64,000 nucleotides of DNA from Campanula takesimana (GCA_026119855.1 JAOWBW010000387.1:310001-374000); one strand, 5' to 3'; counted from the first letter of the stretch, positions 21,162-34,083 are shown. The notes: a model not told the origin generated them from the sequence alone. A program made the numbers and translations.

Positions 21162-22415
21162 TATTAGTACCCGATCTAAAGTTAGAGGACTTCTTAGATG
21201 TTTAGGAGCCTCTGAGTACCTCTCAGGCAATTAAAACCTGACAGGGACTTATCCGATAGCTTTCCAGAGTTCTAGTTGGACAAAATCAGTTCTAGGTCGA
21301 ATTCTATCAGGATAATGACCTGATCCCGAGAACAAAGTGATAAGATTTCAATGAGATCTAGATAACCATGCGATCCGGAAAGACTGGCCACACGGCCAGT
21401 CTTGCCGTTTTCCGCGCGGCCACTTCTGCTGGTCCAAATCCCCTATAAATAGGCCCCTCCTCTCAGCCTATTGATAACACCTCAAACCCACGGGAAAAAG
21501 CTAACAAAAGCTCTTCCCAGCCTCTCTTTCTCCTTCTCAAAACCCTCTCAAACCCTCTCTTTGATCTTGCTTTGATCATCAAAGGGATTCATCACCGCAT
21601 TCAACCAAAGGAGTGAAGACTCAACCTTCGAAGCCTCTTTAATCAGTTTAGTAACGCGTTCTTACTCCTTAACTACCTAGATCTATTATATTCATTCATA
21701 TATTGTTAGATCTAGGGTTTTGTTCATCGTTCGTGTTCTTGATCGATGATGATCTAGGGTTTCCACGAAACCCGTATTAGATCTAGATCACATATTACGT
21801 ATATTATGCATGTTTTCATTATGTCTATGCATCCATATTCATATGTTCTTCATGCGTTCTTCATGTTTTTAGTCTAAATTCATAATATATGCCATGACTA
21901 GGGTATCGATCTTCATGTTTATGTGTTCATTCATATGTATTCATAATGTTCTTATTATTATGCTAGATCTAAGTCTTATACATTCATAATATGTTAGATC
22001 TAGGATTGTAATCCTTATTCATGTGCACATGCCATAGCCTATGATGATCCTAGGGTTTCATCAAACCCTAATATGATCTAGGAACTACTCCTAACTCTAA
22101 TCTTCCCCTCTATATGCATGATCCCGCTTCATCTCTTCCCATTCTAATTCATCAATGAACTACACCGACCTGAGCTTCTCATGATGAGAAGGATGTAGGC
22201 AATCTTTGGATCCGGTCTCAATCACTAACACACACACACACATTGATCATGATAGAAAAACCGATTCGTCGGGCAATAGGAGTGATAACATGAATATTAT
22301 TCTCTTATTGTAATTTGACCCCCGAACCCTATTATTCTCATAAATGGTTTTCTCAATGTTTTAACAACAAATAAAACAACGTGGCGACTCTCGATTTTTA
22401 TCTCACGTATTCACA
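21162..22415 (+). repeat. 3' LTR of element A
   Basis: 1254 bp, begins TATTAGTACCCG (TG mutated to TA) and ends ATTCACA. Palindrome arms at 21380-21389 and 21394-21403; TATA at 21444-21450; GAACTAC module at 22157-22219. Followed by TSD CTTTG (22416-22420). Confidence 0.95.
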
Positions 22416-23432
22416 CTTTGGCACGACTGCTCAAAATAAGTTATTTAGGTAGAACCTTATCAATTACATCATATGCGACTCTTAGATCCTTTATGAGATT
22501 TTAGACATCTTATGTCTAACATATTTTAATCTCATCTGTGCCTTAAGCCCAAAACTGTTTTGATAGCCTAATTAAGTCAAACCATTTTAAACGTATAGGA
22601 ATCACTGTTTCCTCATCTTACTCATAGATGAATAGAATTAATGCACCTCGCTTTGGCAGAGCCCACATAAAACTACCCATGTACTCATAAGTGTTTTAAT
22701 CATGGATTGACACTTGACTTGAGTTTTTATGAAAGTTTATTTACATAGAGATATGCATCATATATTTAATTATATCAAACATAATATAATATAGTCTTTG
22801 CATAATGAATGTTAACTAATCAAATTAATTAACAGAAGCAAAATCTTGTGATTTAATTATGAGGCGACATAATGGGGACGGAATCTAAATTCTCTGTATA
22901 TAATTTACAGATTGGATATTTCATTCGAATTCTCAGAAACAAGGCGTAAGCCTGCCAGTGGTCCATGCAATGAATTAATCCAAATTTAGTTTCCTTCTCT
23001 GCAAACAATTTGCACTTGGTTCATAGGGATAAATTCTGAAACTTTTGAATCCGCAGAACATTTATAAATTGAGAGCACAAAACGCACGGTCGAAACTAAG
23101 CCAAAAGGCATCCACAATCCCGTACTAAAATCAAGAAACCAAGTAACTTCTCTATACGGTCGAAACTAAGCCAAAAGGCATCCACATTCCCGTATATATT
23201 GGTCACTTGCTTCAGGACCTTTTCATTGTCTCTTAATCTCATAGATTACTGCAATCTTAAACTCTTTAGAATTCTGATTTCTGCAACTTTCTGGATTAAA
23301 TCATATTTCAGGAAACACGGTTTCAAAAACCAGCCATCTGAAACCAGATTCGATTTATGATTCGAATTCTGTAAACGATTTACAGAACAATCATAACAGA
23401 AAACAAAACAAAACTGTCAGGAAACCTAGGCC

Positions 23433-23482
23433 AGCCGTACGGCTTAAAGGGAGTCGTACAGCTTCCAAGCCGCCGTACGGCT
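23433..23482. promoter_or_regulatory. Three GTAC palindromic words in C leader
   Basis: AGCCGTACGGCT (23433-23444, perfect), AGTCGTACAGCT (23452-23463) and CGCCGTACGGCT (23471-23482), spaced 19 bp. The position matches the word pair in the B leader. The LTR of C has CCGTACGG near 24390. Confidence 0.8.
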
Positions 23483-24690
23483 CTCATCCCCAGTTTCCCC
23501 AGATTTCCAGAATTTCAGAAATTTGATCAAACCCAATATCGTGTTCATGATTTAATCAGATTAAACTAACACGAAATTACAGATTACGAATTTAACTAGA
23601 TCTAACCAATATCATGAATAAACAATTTATTACATATACGAATTAGATCTAAATTATCAATACACATAATCCAATTATTTATTGATGATACCAACATGCA
23701 ATTATTCATATAGATCACATCAATATAATAATTACACAATCCCCTTACAATCATGCTCTTAAATTTTATATCTCATATATAAAACTCAAATCACACATTC
23801 ATCTTATTATCATGCAAATCATATAATCGAATTAAATAATTTTAAAACATGATATATTAAAATAATCAACAATGAACGGGGCTCTGATACTACTGTTGGG
23901 ATTTGATGCATCATGCACAGCGGATTAAACATAAGATCAAACACCCATGAGCCCGGATCTGTGCAAGTTGATTAAATTAAATACAAGATGAAAGAAACAT
24001 ACCCTTGAAGATAGAATCCATGAACATGGACTTTAAGGTGCTAAAGCAAACACCCTCTATCGGTATCTACACGTCGAACATATATCAAGAACACCTTCTT
24101 GATATGGATTACTAGACCCAAGGCTTGATGAAGAAACGATTTCTTTGTATGAATTATTTTGCTTAATTGATTATTGTATTTTGATGATCATGGATCACAA
24201 AATAAATAATCTTACCTCTCTATAATTTATTGTTTCTAAAACAATTGTTATTCATTTCCAAAATCAACATTAGAGGCTGTCAAACCCGGCTGCATATATT
24301 TATATTAGGGTCTGACCTAATTTCATTTGGGATCGGGATTCCTTGTCGTACAAGAAATCTAAACAAACTGTCCAGAATTGGGAGGAGTAGCCGTACGGTG
24401 GCCAGCGTTAAAATCCCATATTTTCAGCCATTTTTTCAACCCGTTCTATTGTGTGTGACCCAATAGTATTATACTAAGTTAGCAATGAGTCCGAACTATT
24501 CAGAGCTCGTAAGTCATAAGCGGACTCTAGCAAGCCATTATGACTACTCAATTAGTATAACAATCCCTTTATCGCGCGATATCATATTGGACATAAGTCA
24601 TGGTCCAAGTCAACTTATGTTTTCTAATGCTTTCTCGATCCCGAGTAGATTGATATGAGCAAGCGACATTGATTACATCAATTCATTTAG

Positions 24691-24702
24691 GTACGGCCGT
24701 AC
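24691..24702. promoter_or_regulatory. Palindrome GTACGGCCGTAC in C LTR
   Basis: Perfect 12-bp palindrome at the place where the G LTRs have GTTTGGCCAAAC and the B LTR has TTCGGCCGGA. Three related LTRs differ here yet stay wholly or mostly self-complementary. Confidence 0.75.
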
Positions 24703-25212
24703 ACTATCATCAATCTCACTCATCGAGAGGCCAAGCAGACATCTCTCTTGAGAGAGGGACAAATCCCATCTTGACTTATCATTATTCCCTACAAGAATCC
24801 GATTATGTCAATCGTAGCCTTTATAACCACCCGGTTAAGGGTAGCGTTTGAGTACGTCAAACATAATGTTCATCATGTGGAAGACCATGATAATCTCAGG
24901 TCTAAGGATTCAAATGGTATGACTATTATGATATTTAATTATGACATTTGACCATGACATAAATCTCACAACGGGTCAATACAGTACCTTGTTCTCCAAC
25001 AAGTACCCACAAGTTTAATCTGCATCCTATGCACCATAATCATCATATGATTCCATTAAACTCATGCTAGCCCTTCATAAGTGCTAGGGACAATGATCAT
25101 TATAATAAACATGCAAAACATATAATAATCGGGTTTGTTATCTCTATAACAATGAAGCTATGATATAACGCATAGGCCTTTCAAGGGCCCAGGGCATAAT
25201 ATCCAACAATTG

Positions 25213-25938
25213 ATCACCTTAAAATACTTGGTTATCAAGTTAGTTTGGAACTGACAACGTATTTGATATTAATCCATAAGCGACATTTGATGTTCAAAAT
25301 GCCAGTCTTAATATTAAATGGAAGCCTTCTCAAACTCTAATGTCAATAAAGAAAAGGATTTAAGGTAAAGGCAAGACAAGAGTTGTCAATCTTTAAAGGA
25401 AATATCGTGGCTAAACCTAAGATTCAAACAATGTAATTTGCTAAACATGGCAATAAGATTGACCATTGGAGAAATTACAATTTGAATTGAAGGATAAAAA
25501 AGAAGGGTAGTAGGACTACAACTTCAAGTATTTATGTTAATCTTTCTACTTCTAAGTTCTTAGGTATTAGATACCGGATATGGATCCGTCATTTGTATAA
25601 ATGTGTAAGACTTGAGAAATAGAAAGACTACTTAACAAAGGCAAAGATTAACCTATGTGTTGATAATGATGCAAAGGTTGGAACATTAATCATAGGGACT
25701 TGTGAAGTGTCTTTACCTAGTAGGATCACATATGTTTTGAACAAATGGGTTTACGTTCTTACCTTAAGTATAAATATTATTTGGTTTCTTCATTAGAAGA
25801 TAATGGATATTTCTTATTTTGAATAAGAAAGTGCTCCATGAAATATGAAAATCCGAATCTAAGGATGTAAGCGTTTCATTTTTATAACATTAAAGTCTAA
25901 ATCAAACGATAAGAAATGCATATCTAAAATTCTATGGG
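25213..25938 (+). pseudogene. Copia C' gag/protease remnant (left part)
   Basis: Plus-strand Copia remnant of the same family as C. The end of gag and the start of protease are readable near 25560-25640 (a decayed LDTG region, ATACCGGATATGGATCC). Stops are frequent. It is cut at 25938 by gypsy D (TSD ATGGG) and resumes at 35911. C seems to have inserted in inverted orientation next to or into it. Confidence 0.75.
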
Positions 25939-27149
25939 TGTAGACACCCCGCCTTGGACCTCTCATGTCCCGATTGCATACATAGTATTTTTATTTAACT
26001 TATTTTTGTTGATTTCTGTTACTTCGGTTAAGTTCCTAACTGATTCCGTTAGTTTTGGACTAAACTGCATAACAGAGTTAACTTTTATGGTCATTCTGTC
26101 ATTCTGTCTTTTTTACCCGCGGGCTCCTCCCGTGATGGTCATGGGGCGCGTGCACGTTTGGTTCAATAGGCCGGACTCGCGCGCTTCCCACTTTGACTGT
26201 TAGGGATTGCAGCCTTTTCCCTCCATTTTTAGAGTAAAAAACAATCTTTTCATCACATGTCTTATTCTAGCATTAAACCCCTTTATTTCATAACTCCCAA
26301 ATCCTTTATTCTAGCCATTCCCCATAAAAACAAAATATTTCTTTTATTTATTATTTGATTTTCTTTTTATTCATTTATCTTTCTTTATTTTCCTATTGGT
26401 TGAAAAGCCATCTTTCCCTCATTTCTTCACCTATTTAAACCTCTTCTTTTTACCTTAGAAAAGGACCCAAAAACTTTCTCTACATCTACACTATACACAT
26501 TTCTCTCCAAGAAGTCTTTACAAAGAATTCTACTCAACAGCAATTCAAGCAACACAACTCTACACAAAACTCTTCTCAAGTGAAAGTTTGAAGTTCTCCT
26601 TTTAAGGTACAAATTTTATTCTCTTATATTATTTGTGTCTTACTAGTGTATGCAATCTCCATAAAAAGGAATACAACCAAAAGGCCACTTCACTATTGAA
26701 GTTTGGTCAAGGTTACATTCCAACATTCTAAACTCCACTCTAATTTCCCCATTTCATATTAATGTAATTGTTAGAATAGTTTGACATGTAATCTTTAGAA
26801 TTAATAAAATAAAACAATTTATCTTTTATTTCCCTTTTCTTTCCCTTACTATTGTTAGCACATTTCTCGTATTATTTGAAGGACATTTAGCATTAGAACA
26901 CCAATAGTAGCAAGACCCGCGTAAGCGGGGCGGAGTGGGTGTTTAAGTACTTCCCACTCCGTCACCTAACCCCCGGACCCTTCTCTTCCCGAATCTCTAG
27001 TTTCGTAATATTAAATTAGGCTATTTCTCTAGGTTTTTCTTATGTTCCCTCAATAACATAAGTGGAGACTCTAATAATTAAAACAAGTTAGACATCTTAG
27101 GATAATTCACCGCTCTAGCCAAGTAGTGGGCTTTCCTAGGGTATCTACA
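25939..27149 (+). repeat. 5' LTR of element D
   Basis: Starts TGTAGACACCCCG, ends GGGTATCTACA; the termini form a short inverted repeat (TGTAGA/TCTACA). U3 has GC-rich words CCCGCGGG (26117), CGTGCACG (about 26150) and ACTCGCGCGC (about 26175). TATA-like TATTTAAA lies near 26432. Confidence 0.95.
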
Positions 27150-27150
27150 G

Positions 27151-27168
27151 TGGCGACTCCGCTAGGGA
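27151..27168 (+). other. Primer binding site of element D
   Basis: TGGCGACTCCGCTAGGGA, the same site type as A and F with one change. Confidence 0.85.
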
Positions 27169-28260
27169 TAATTTAGAGGGTTAAACTTGCGTTTCTGCTT
27201 TTGGTGTTCTTTTATTCTATTTTCTGGGAATTTTGGTAAAAAGGGTGGGAAGCGCGCGCCTCTGGCCTTCTTGGCCTAAAGCGCGCGCGTCTGACCCTTT
27301 GAACCAGAATCGCCCGCCTTCCATCTTGTCCTTCAATTCTATGTTATTGTGCTAACAGATTCTGTAATGGAAAAGTATTTTTATTTAGGGTCAGGGCAAT
27401 CCCCTGAACCCACTGATTTACAGGTTTTTACCCAGAATCGGGTGCCTCCGCCCTACTTCCCCTAATGCGCGCGCCTCCTGAGTAGGCTCCCAAATGCGCA
27501 CGCTTCTGGGCATTTTCCAGTGCACAGAACAGTCTGGACAGTGTGGGCACTGGGCCTGCACATGAATACTTTTATTTTCTGTTTCATTTTTATCGGTCAC
27601 ACGGGTGATTCGAAAGTTGTACATACGTGCTTATTTGTTTTTCTTTCTTTGAAAAAAAAATGATGTTGTCACTTGGCTTGACCTCACACTACGTGCACAT
27701 ATTCTTATCAATTGCTCACAATCGAGTCGCACAAAGTTTATAACCCCAAACCCGTCAAGGCCCATCCTAGAGAGTTTCAAGCTCCATCCGACCTTGACTC
27801 TCTCGAAGCGGTAAACCTCAGCCAGTGGCGTAGTTCACGACTACATGCCGGGGGTGACCTTTAAGCCTCTCTTTAGCCGAGCACAAGCCAACACAATTCT
27901 AGTTAGGGTCTAACACTCCGTGACTAAGTCGGTTTTCATGTGTCGAGATTTCCCTAAACTAATGTCATCAAATCATACATGCCGTTTTCAAAAGAAACAA
28001 GTGGTTATTATGGACGAAATAAAACTCCATCCCCAAGTGGTTATTATAGACGAAATAAAACTCCGTCCCCGCATGTATGCTTTAAGACATTAATTTAGTT
28101 TAATCCCGTCACATGTAGGTATCACAAGCATGGTGGAATCCAATGAGTATATGGGACCGCGAGAAGGTCTATATACTAGTGTGACGATTCCACTATTTTT
28201 CTAGAAACCCCAAAAAGGACTCCGTCCTTCCGACTTTTGTAAATAAAAAAAAGAGTCTTT
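27169..28260 (+). other. Untranslated leader of element D
   Basis: Carries GC-rich words AAGCGCGCGCC (27250), AAGCGCGCGCG (about 27279), ATGCGCGCGCC (about 27464) and ATGCGCACGC (about 27493), as two pairs about 29 bp apart. A 35-bp direct duplication GTGGTTATTATNGACGAAAT occurs at about 27992 and 28037. No credible gene. Confidence 0.7.
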
Positions 28261-28365
28261 TTCTTTATGTTGTTGAGTCTTTTTCTTGTTTGTGGGTTAA
28301 ATTATTTTATTCAAAAGGTGTTTGTGGGGCCATCCGAAGATCAACTGTGTTCTTCATTAGGTCCA

Positions 28366-28920
28366 ATGGCTTTCAACGACAACAACAATGGTGGGTATTT
28401 TTCCGTGTCCAACGAAAGGCTTTTCAACATAATAAGATCCATGGGGGAACAAATGGATAGACTTGTCGAGGATGCCCGCCGCAACGACAATTTATAGCAA
28501 GCCCGTTTTGATCTCGAGAGGAGAATTCACGAGGAAGAGGTTTCCGAACTCAAAGCCCGTCTGCAAGAGTTCACCGACAACAAGGCAAAGGTCAATGGTA
28601 AAACATGCTCAAGTGGCCCGTCCCTCAAAAGCCACAAAAGTACCGCCGACAATCGAGTTTTCACTCCTCTCCTAGGAGTAACCCAAGCCGAAGCATTTAA
28701 AACTTTGGTGGCAAGTGGAAAGATCAAGCCTTTAGAAGGGCACAAACCCAAGACCATGCGTCCCAACCATGCCCATCACAAATATTGTGGCTATCATCAA
28801 CACAGTGGCCATCTTACCGAGGAATGCTTCCTTCTCCGAAACATCATCCAAGATTTGATTGACAATGGTGAATTTACCTTGGGTGAAGAGAAACTCATCA
28901 AGGAAGAGGCTCAGATATGA
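28366..28920 (+). pseudogene. Gag of element D
   Basis: Tat-type Gag, probably starting at ATG 28366 (MAFNDNNNGGYF); an upstream in-frame ATG at 28267 is less likely. A charged, coiled-coil-like segment (RSMGEQMDRLVEDARRND) is followed by TAG at 28495-28497 with CAA next, then the same frame continues. The tail has CGYHQHSGHLTEEC and LLRNIIQDLIDNGEF, the same C-H-H-C finger and helix as in A. Function would be RNA packaging. Without pol it is not autonomous. Confidence 0.82.
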
Positions 28921-29102
28921 AATGGGTTTTCAACAAGTGATCATGCCACAAGGAGACTACAACGACATGGGGGATGACGACAACAATCTCCGTTTCTCTT
29001 TCTCTACCTAGTAATAGGATAAAAAAAAAAAAAGAGTCAAAGTCCTCTTAAGTGTGCATTAATGTTTTCTCTCGTCCCATGTTAAATTTTGAGTCAAGTA
29101 TC
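28921..29102 (+). other. D spacer between gag and nested solo LTR
   Basis: Short noncoding stretch with an A-rich run at about 29021; ends with TSD GTATC (29098-29102). Confidence 0.6.
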
Positions 29103-30430
29103 TGTAGACACCCCGCCTTGGACCTCTCATGTCCCGATTGCATACATAGTATTTTTATTTAACTTGTTTTTGTTAATTTCTGTTACTTCAGTTAAGTTTC
29201 TAACCGATTCCGTTAGTTTTGGACTAAACTGCATAACAGAGTTAACTTTATAGTCATTTCTGTCATTCTGTCTTTTCCACCCGCGGGCGCCTCCGGCACT
29301 GCTTGTGGGCTGCGCGCGCGTCTCGCCCCTAAAGCCGGACTCGCGCGCCTCCCATTATGGCAGTAACGGATTACACCATTTCCTCCTCCCTTTTCTTATT
29401 TACAACATCTCTTCTTGATCACAAAAGACCTCATTTTACCTCCAAGTTCATCCCTCCCTAGGTTTGTAACTCCCAATCCCACACTTCTAGCCTTTTCATC
29501 AAAATAAAATATTTCATTTTTATTTTATTTGATTTTCTTTTATTTATTTGATTTTATTTTATATATTATTTTATTTATCTTATTTTTGATTGGTCAATTC
29601 CATTTCACATGGATGATCATCTTTTCCCTCCAACATTTCCCTCCTATTTTTACCTATAAAAACCCTCTCTTTTTACCTTAGAAGAGGACTCTCTGTTTGA
29701 ACATTGAACTTTGTCTCTACACAAATTCTATATCATTTTCCCTACACAAATTCTCCCAACAAGAGTTTTACACAACAAAATTCTACACAAATCTCTACCC
29801 AATAATTTCTCTACAACAATACCATCTTCAAGTCAAGGTTTAAAGTCCTCCTTCTTAAGGTACAACTTCACATTTTCTTCTTATTATTTTATTTGTCTAG
29901 TCATGGTATGCAATCTCCATAAAAAGGAATACAACCAAAATGCCACTTCACTATTAAAGTTTGGTCAAGGCTATATTCCAACATTCTAAACTACTTTAGT
30001 TTACCACTCTTTTCTTAATGTAATTGTTAGCATAAATTAGTACAATTCTTCTTTTAATGTAATCTTTAGCATAAATTAATAAATAAAACAATTCTCTTTT
30101 ACTTCTCTTTTATTTTCCCCTTTTCTTTCCGTTATAATTGTTAGCACTATTTAATTAATTGAAGGACATTTAGCATTAGAACACCAAAAGTAGCAAGACC
30201 CGCGTAAGCGGGGCGGAGTGGGTGTTTAAGTACTTCCCACTCCGTCACCTAACCCCCGAACCCTTCTCTTCCCGAATCTCTGGTTTTGTTACATAAATTA
30301 GGCTATTTCTAGGTTTTTCTTATGTTCCTTTAAAAACATAGGTGGCGACTCTACAAATTAAAACAAGTTAGACATCCTAGGATCCTTCCACCGCTCTAGC
30401 CAAGTAGTGGGCTTTCCCGGGGTATCTACA
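29103..30430 (+). mobile_element. Solo LTR related to D, nested in D
   Basis: 1328 bp, starts TGTAGACACCCCG and ends GGGTATCTACA like the LTRs of D but clearly diverged from both. TSD GTATC at 29098-29102 and 30431-30435. No internal region, so it is a product of LTR-LTR recombination. GC-rich words of the D type lie at about 29280-29355. Confidence 0.93.
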
Positions 30431-30435
30431 GTATC

Positions 30436-31345
30436 AAATAAAAGTCGTTATTGTCCTCATACACTCTTCCAAGTTGTTCAATTTAATTCTTGGCAAAATG
30501 ATGAAAAGATGTTTAACAAGTTTTAGAATGAAGGCCATCACTTGAACGCCTAGGAGCTAAACATCGTGATGAAGGCGACAACATCAACGATAAATCCAAG
30601 ACATCAAGTACCAAAGCAAGATGGAGCAACAACCACGGAGAAATCAAGCAAAGTTTTCAAAGGGGGAATATATATAAAAAAAAAAGCTCGCTAGGTTGAA
30701 TCTTCAAAATAACCTAGGCAAAAGTTAGAGCACAAAAAAAAAAAAAAAAAAAAATCCCCCTCAATCAAAAAGTTCACAACAACAACATCATTCCTCCACC
30801 AACGAAGGACAAAGCAACAACCATCACGACGAAAGGAGAATCCACAAGAACTACGGTGACCTGAGCCTCTACACTGGAGGAACGTAGGCAACCTTCAGGT
30901 CCGGTCTCATGCAAGAAAGAAGATATGTTTAGCCCTAGTGCGTTATGGTGATTGACCTTCATCTCGAACTTGTCAAGACATCTTTGTACGAGTCATTTGC
31001 CAATGAATTAATCACCTCAAGATTGAACAACTTTCCAAGATTTGAAATCATTTCACGTTCCTTGTCGAGTCTAGGGGCTTCTTATCTTTCAGCGATACTC
31101 CTAGTTTCTTGCAATTAAATTGGGGCTTTCTTTCTCTTCTCTCTTAATGACTTACTTGCCTTCGTGAGTCATTCAGTAAATAAAAATACATGTCAATACT
31201 AGGGACCACTTCCCCAGTCAAGTCAATGTCACTCATCATTAGTGACAAAAAGGTCTCCACCGCAAAATCACATGTCTCTCATCCTCAGCTAGAGTCAATG
31301 CACACTTCCTCATTAATCGAGTCAAATTGAAGACGCAAAAGAGAT
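30436..31345 (+). other. D internal noncoding region with both hairpin modules
   Basis: CTAG module d at 30686-30719 (stem CTAGGTT/AACCTAG), poly-A run near 30731-30752, GAACTAC module at 30848-30907 (hairpin CCTC/GAGG), then TTGGGGCT-type motifs near 31070-31130. No gene. Confidence 0.7.
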
Positions 31346-32437
31346 GCCCGCTAGATTGAAAACCCGAAAGGGCGGTCTAGGCAAAAAATAGGGTGCGTCA
31401 TAAAAAAATGAGAGAGTAAGAGAGAGAAGGGAAAGAGAAATGGGGATCCCCGGCCTCTAAAGAAGACAAGTTCTACATTGACTCTCCTCAGCAAGTCAAT
31501 TCCCCACCAAGTCAACTTTGGGAATTGCAAAAAGCTTGACAACATATGGCACGATCAAAGGTTGTTTGGGGTTATTGAAGTAAGAGTTTTTTCTAACAAT
31601 GTGCAGTATTGGGTTCATAAGAAAGAAGCCCATCGTAACCAAGATCCATCCAAGAACGAGCCCATCATTGAGGGGTACGAGGTTGCACAAATGGTCCATA
31701 GTGAGTCAATTGGTTGGGCAGTAAATGGCAACAACATGTGATTCAGTTTTCAAGCATCTTCAAGCATGTGCCCCTACAGTATGTCAAAAGGCTTCCCATG
31801 AATGGAGTAGCTCTTGCCATGTCCTCTTATGATTGTGCCCCTACACGAGGACGAGTCTCTTGATTTGCTCGAAAAATGATGACTCCCTAGGGGCTATGTG
31901 ACTCAAGAACAAGAGCTTCTTTTGCTACTCTCGACAGTTAATGAGCCCTAGGGGCTACGCTCAAGAAAGATGTATGAGACTATCCTCAAAGTCTCTCAAG
32001 GAATGACGAAAATCCTCCTTGTCATGTGTGCTCGTGCCCGTTCCTCCAATCAAGGATATGCCTTTCTTGCCCTACTTACAATCAATGGTGGCACTCTAGG
32101 GGCTACACTCGAGTTTGAAACTCTCCCTCAGCAAGAAGCAATTCACGTCACCTCCCAACAATGGCTCTAGCAAAGTCATATGCAACATTGGAAGCATCCT
32201 CAACTATTTTGGCACCAAAGATCTCAAGGGGCTTCGCAATCTACAATCTTTTGGGTTACAGCATTACAGTAATCCGAGCAAAGGGAAATATTGGGGCTTC
32301 GCAATTGGCGATCTTTTTGGGGAATGATACCCGAGCAATTCAATGTGGGGAATAATCTTCATGAAAGAGATCAAGCTTCAAGTGTCTCTTAGTATTTCAC
32401 GTCAAAGGTCTTCTGGTTTTAAAGGAGGGCTCCGATG
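31346..32437 (+). other. D internal region, CTAG module e and GGGGCT motifs
   Basis: Module e at 31346-31382: outer stem CTAGA/TCTAG and CCC-GAAA-GGG, a GNRA tetraloop. Downstream, AGGGGCTAT/C and GGGGCTTC motifs recur near 31889, 31940, 32097, 32228 and 32291. No supported frame. Confidence 0.6.
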
Positions 32438-32819
32438 TTATGAATGAATTTGATGATTCTTATGTTGTGACTTACAAAGAGGTTATGAAGAAAGTCTTAG
32501 AGAAAAGGAAAAAGATTCAATATGCTAAACTCTATCAAAACAGGGTTATAGCGGGAAATGCCATGGCCAATCCCAATGTTTCTGCAATTCAGCACCCCCT
32601 TCTCCAAGATCAAAAGAAAAAAGTGTGGCTCTTGTGCCTCAAGCACTAGTTGAATCCGAAGATCCGTCTTTAGTTCAACTCAAGAAGACCCAAGCAAGCA
32701 TACCCATTTGGGGACCTTATCACACCACAACCTTATCATCCGCGACCTCGATGACAACACAAGACACTACTGCATCTTTTGACATAAGCTTTCCGCCATT
32801 TGGGTACCGACCACAATGA
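32438..32819 (+). pseudogene. Gag-pol junction fragment of D
   Basis: Two overlapping frames. The first (from 32440) has VTYKEVMKKVLEKRKK. After a frameshift near 32610, the second (32625-32819) has LVQLKKTQASIPIWG, matching LKQLKKTQANISIWD before the protease in E (about 45090). This places it just upstream of protease. The rest of pol is missing; only short degenerate coding-like stretches follow to about 33060. Confidence 0.65.
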
Positions 32820-34083
32820 GGGCATTCATCTCTCCAGTAAGAGTAAGAAGGAGATCTCTATCAAGAATCCTACCCGACGGTGCATTCGCTCTCCATACCG
32901 AGCTGATTCCAAGATAATTTAGGGATTTACATCGAAAGGTCTTCACATTCCACCATCTCAAGGCTCGCAAACAACAAGTCCATGACATTTGGGTTTTAGA
33001 AATCTTTCGAGGCTTGGTATCAATAATATTCTCTTGGGGCTTGCTCACGCCAATAATAAAAGGCGATTTATTTGAATGGGCCAAGAACTGATTTATCTTG
33101 GGGCTACGCAAGTCACTCAAAGTTTGGCATCAAAGGCATTCTAGGGGCTTTACAATAACCAACCCCTTGGTATCTCGACATCAAAAGTCTATTGGAGCCC
33201 CACAATCGGCAAATCTCTTGGGGCTAGGCATCAATCTTCGTTGGGCACAACGGCGACAACGACAAAATTCAAGCAAAGGCAATCCGGACTTCGATCGAAC
33301 ATGACTTGATCTTGGGTTGGCTTCACAAACACACAATGCTTAAATGGTTCACCCACGAACTAAAAAAAATAATATTTTTCTTTCTTTTCTTTTTATTTTT
33401 CTTACTTGTGTAAAAAATATGTGCTTCATTTTGTTTTGCTCCTAGCTTCTTCCCCAGCGTTCTCCATCATCCTTAAACTACGCTAGTCTGATTCTCTTTA
33501 AGGGATACGTAGGCAGCCTTTTGGCATGACCAACCCATCATTCAGAATGACATCTCTCCAACATTCCATCGAAAGAAAGAGCAATTCATCATCTTCATCA
33601 AAGCCACAACCAAAGCCACAACATCTCCATCCCGAATCAAGCGGCCATGGTAAGTGAAGATATGAACATCATTCATTAAATACTTTCCTCAAAATCACAT
33701 AGCACACAAAAGCAATTTCTTCATTCTTATAAATCTCTCTCTCAAGCAATCTCTACTTTCCAAATCACATCACACCACAATCACAATTTCTCTCACAATT
33801 TATACTTCACATCAATCATACATTTCATTGAACAAGCACATATACTTGCCAAGCACACACATAACAGGTACCAACACAAAGTTAACAGCATGGGCAATTC
33901 AGGCATTTCATCCCCAGCAAAAAGTGGTCCGCAGTTAACTATGCCCGCACCCCACAAAGGTCAACTGCAAGGGCAACTCCAAGCAGCATACAGCTTCAAA
34001 GCAGTAATTTGGTCCACGGTGAACCACCGGAATCACCACCTCTTTATCAGCAAAGTCTACTCAACAAAATCACATTCATCTCA
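32820..34083 (+). other. D internal 3' noncoding region
   Basis: Contains GGGGCT motifs (about 33037, 33103, 33144, 33221), the module TAAACTACGC...GGGATACGTAGGCAGCC (33474-33534, stem TCTC/GGGA) and AC-rich low-complexity DNA (33650-33860). No gene. Confidence 0.6.

Larger units (their letters stand above)
1809..22415 (+). mobile_element. Ty3/gypsy Tat-like element A, non-autonomous
   Basis: Complete LTR element with two 1254-bp LTRs (1809-3062 and 21162-22415), TSD CTTTG on both sides, a primer site directly after the 5' LTR and a purine tract directly before the 3' LTR. The internal region holds a gag (13178-13966), an antisense plant mobile domain pseudogene (16781-18200) and long tandem repeats. 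No protease, RT, RNase H or integrase can be found even after removing nested Copia B (4377-12918). It therefore resembles a gag-only large derivative that would depend on a relative for pol. The LTRs differ at a few dozen positions, so A is older than B, as nesting requires. Confidence 0.92.
22421..25208 (-). mobile_element. Copia element C: leader, primer site and 5' LTR
   Basis: Continuation of C to the right of A. Leader 22421-23880 (reverse). Primer site 23881-23892 reads TAGTATCAGAGC on the minus strand, one change from the tRNA-Met consensus. 5' LTR 23894-25208 (1315 bp) starts TGTTGGAT and ends CCCAACA on the minus strand. The homologous leaders of B and G confirm the assignment. Confidence 0.88.

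Noticed and set aside
31478..32355. Several 64-87 codon frames in D
   Set aside because: No domain, frames alternate, and they cover the repeated GGGGCT stretch; treated as noncoding.
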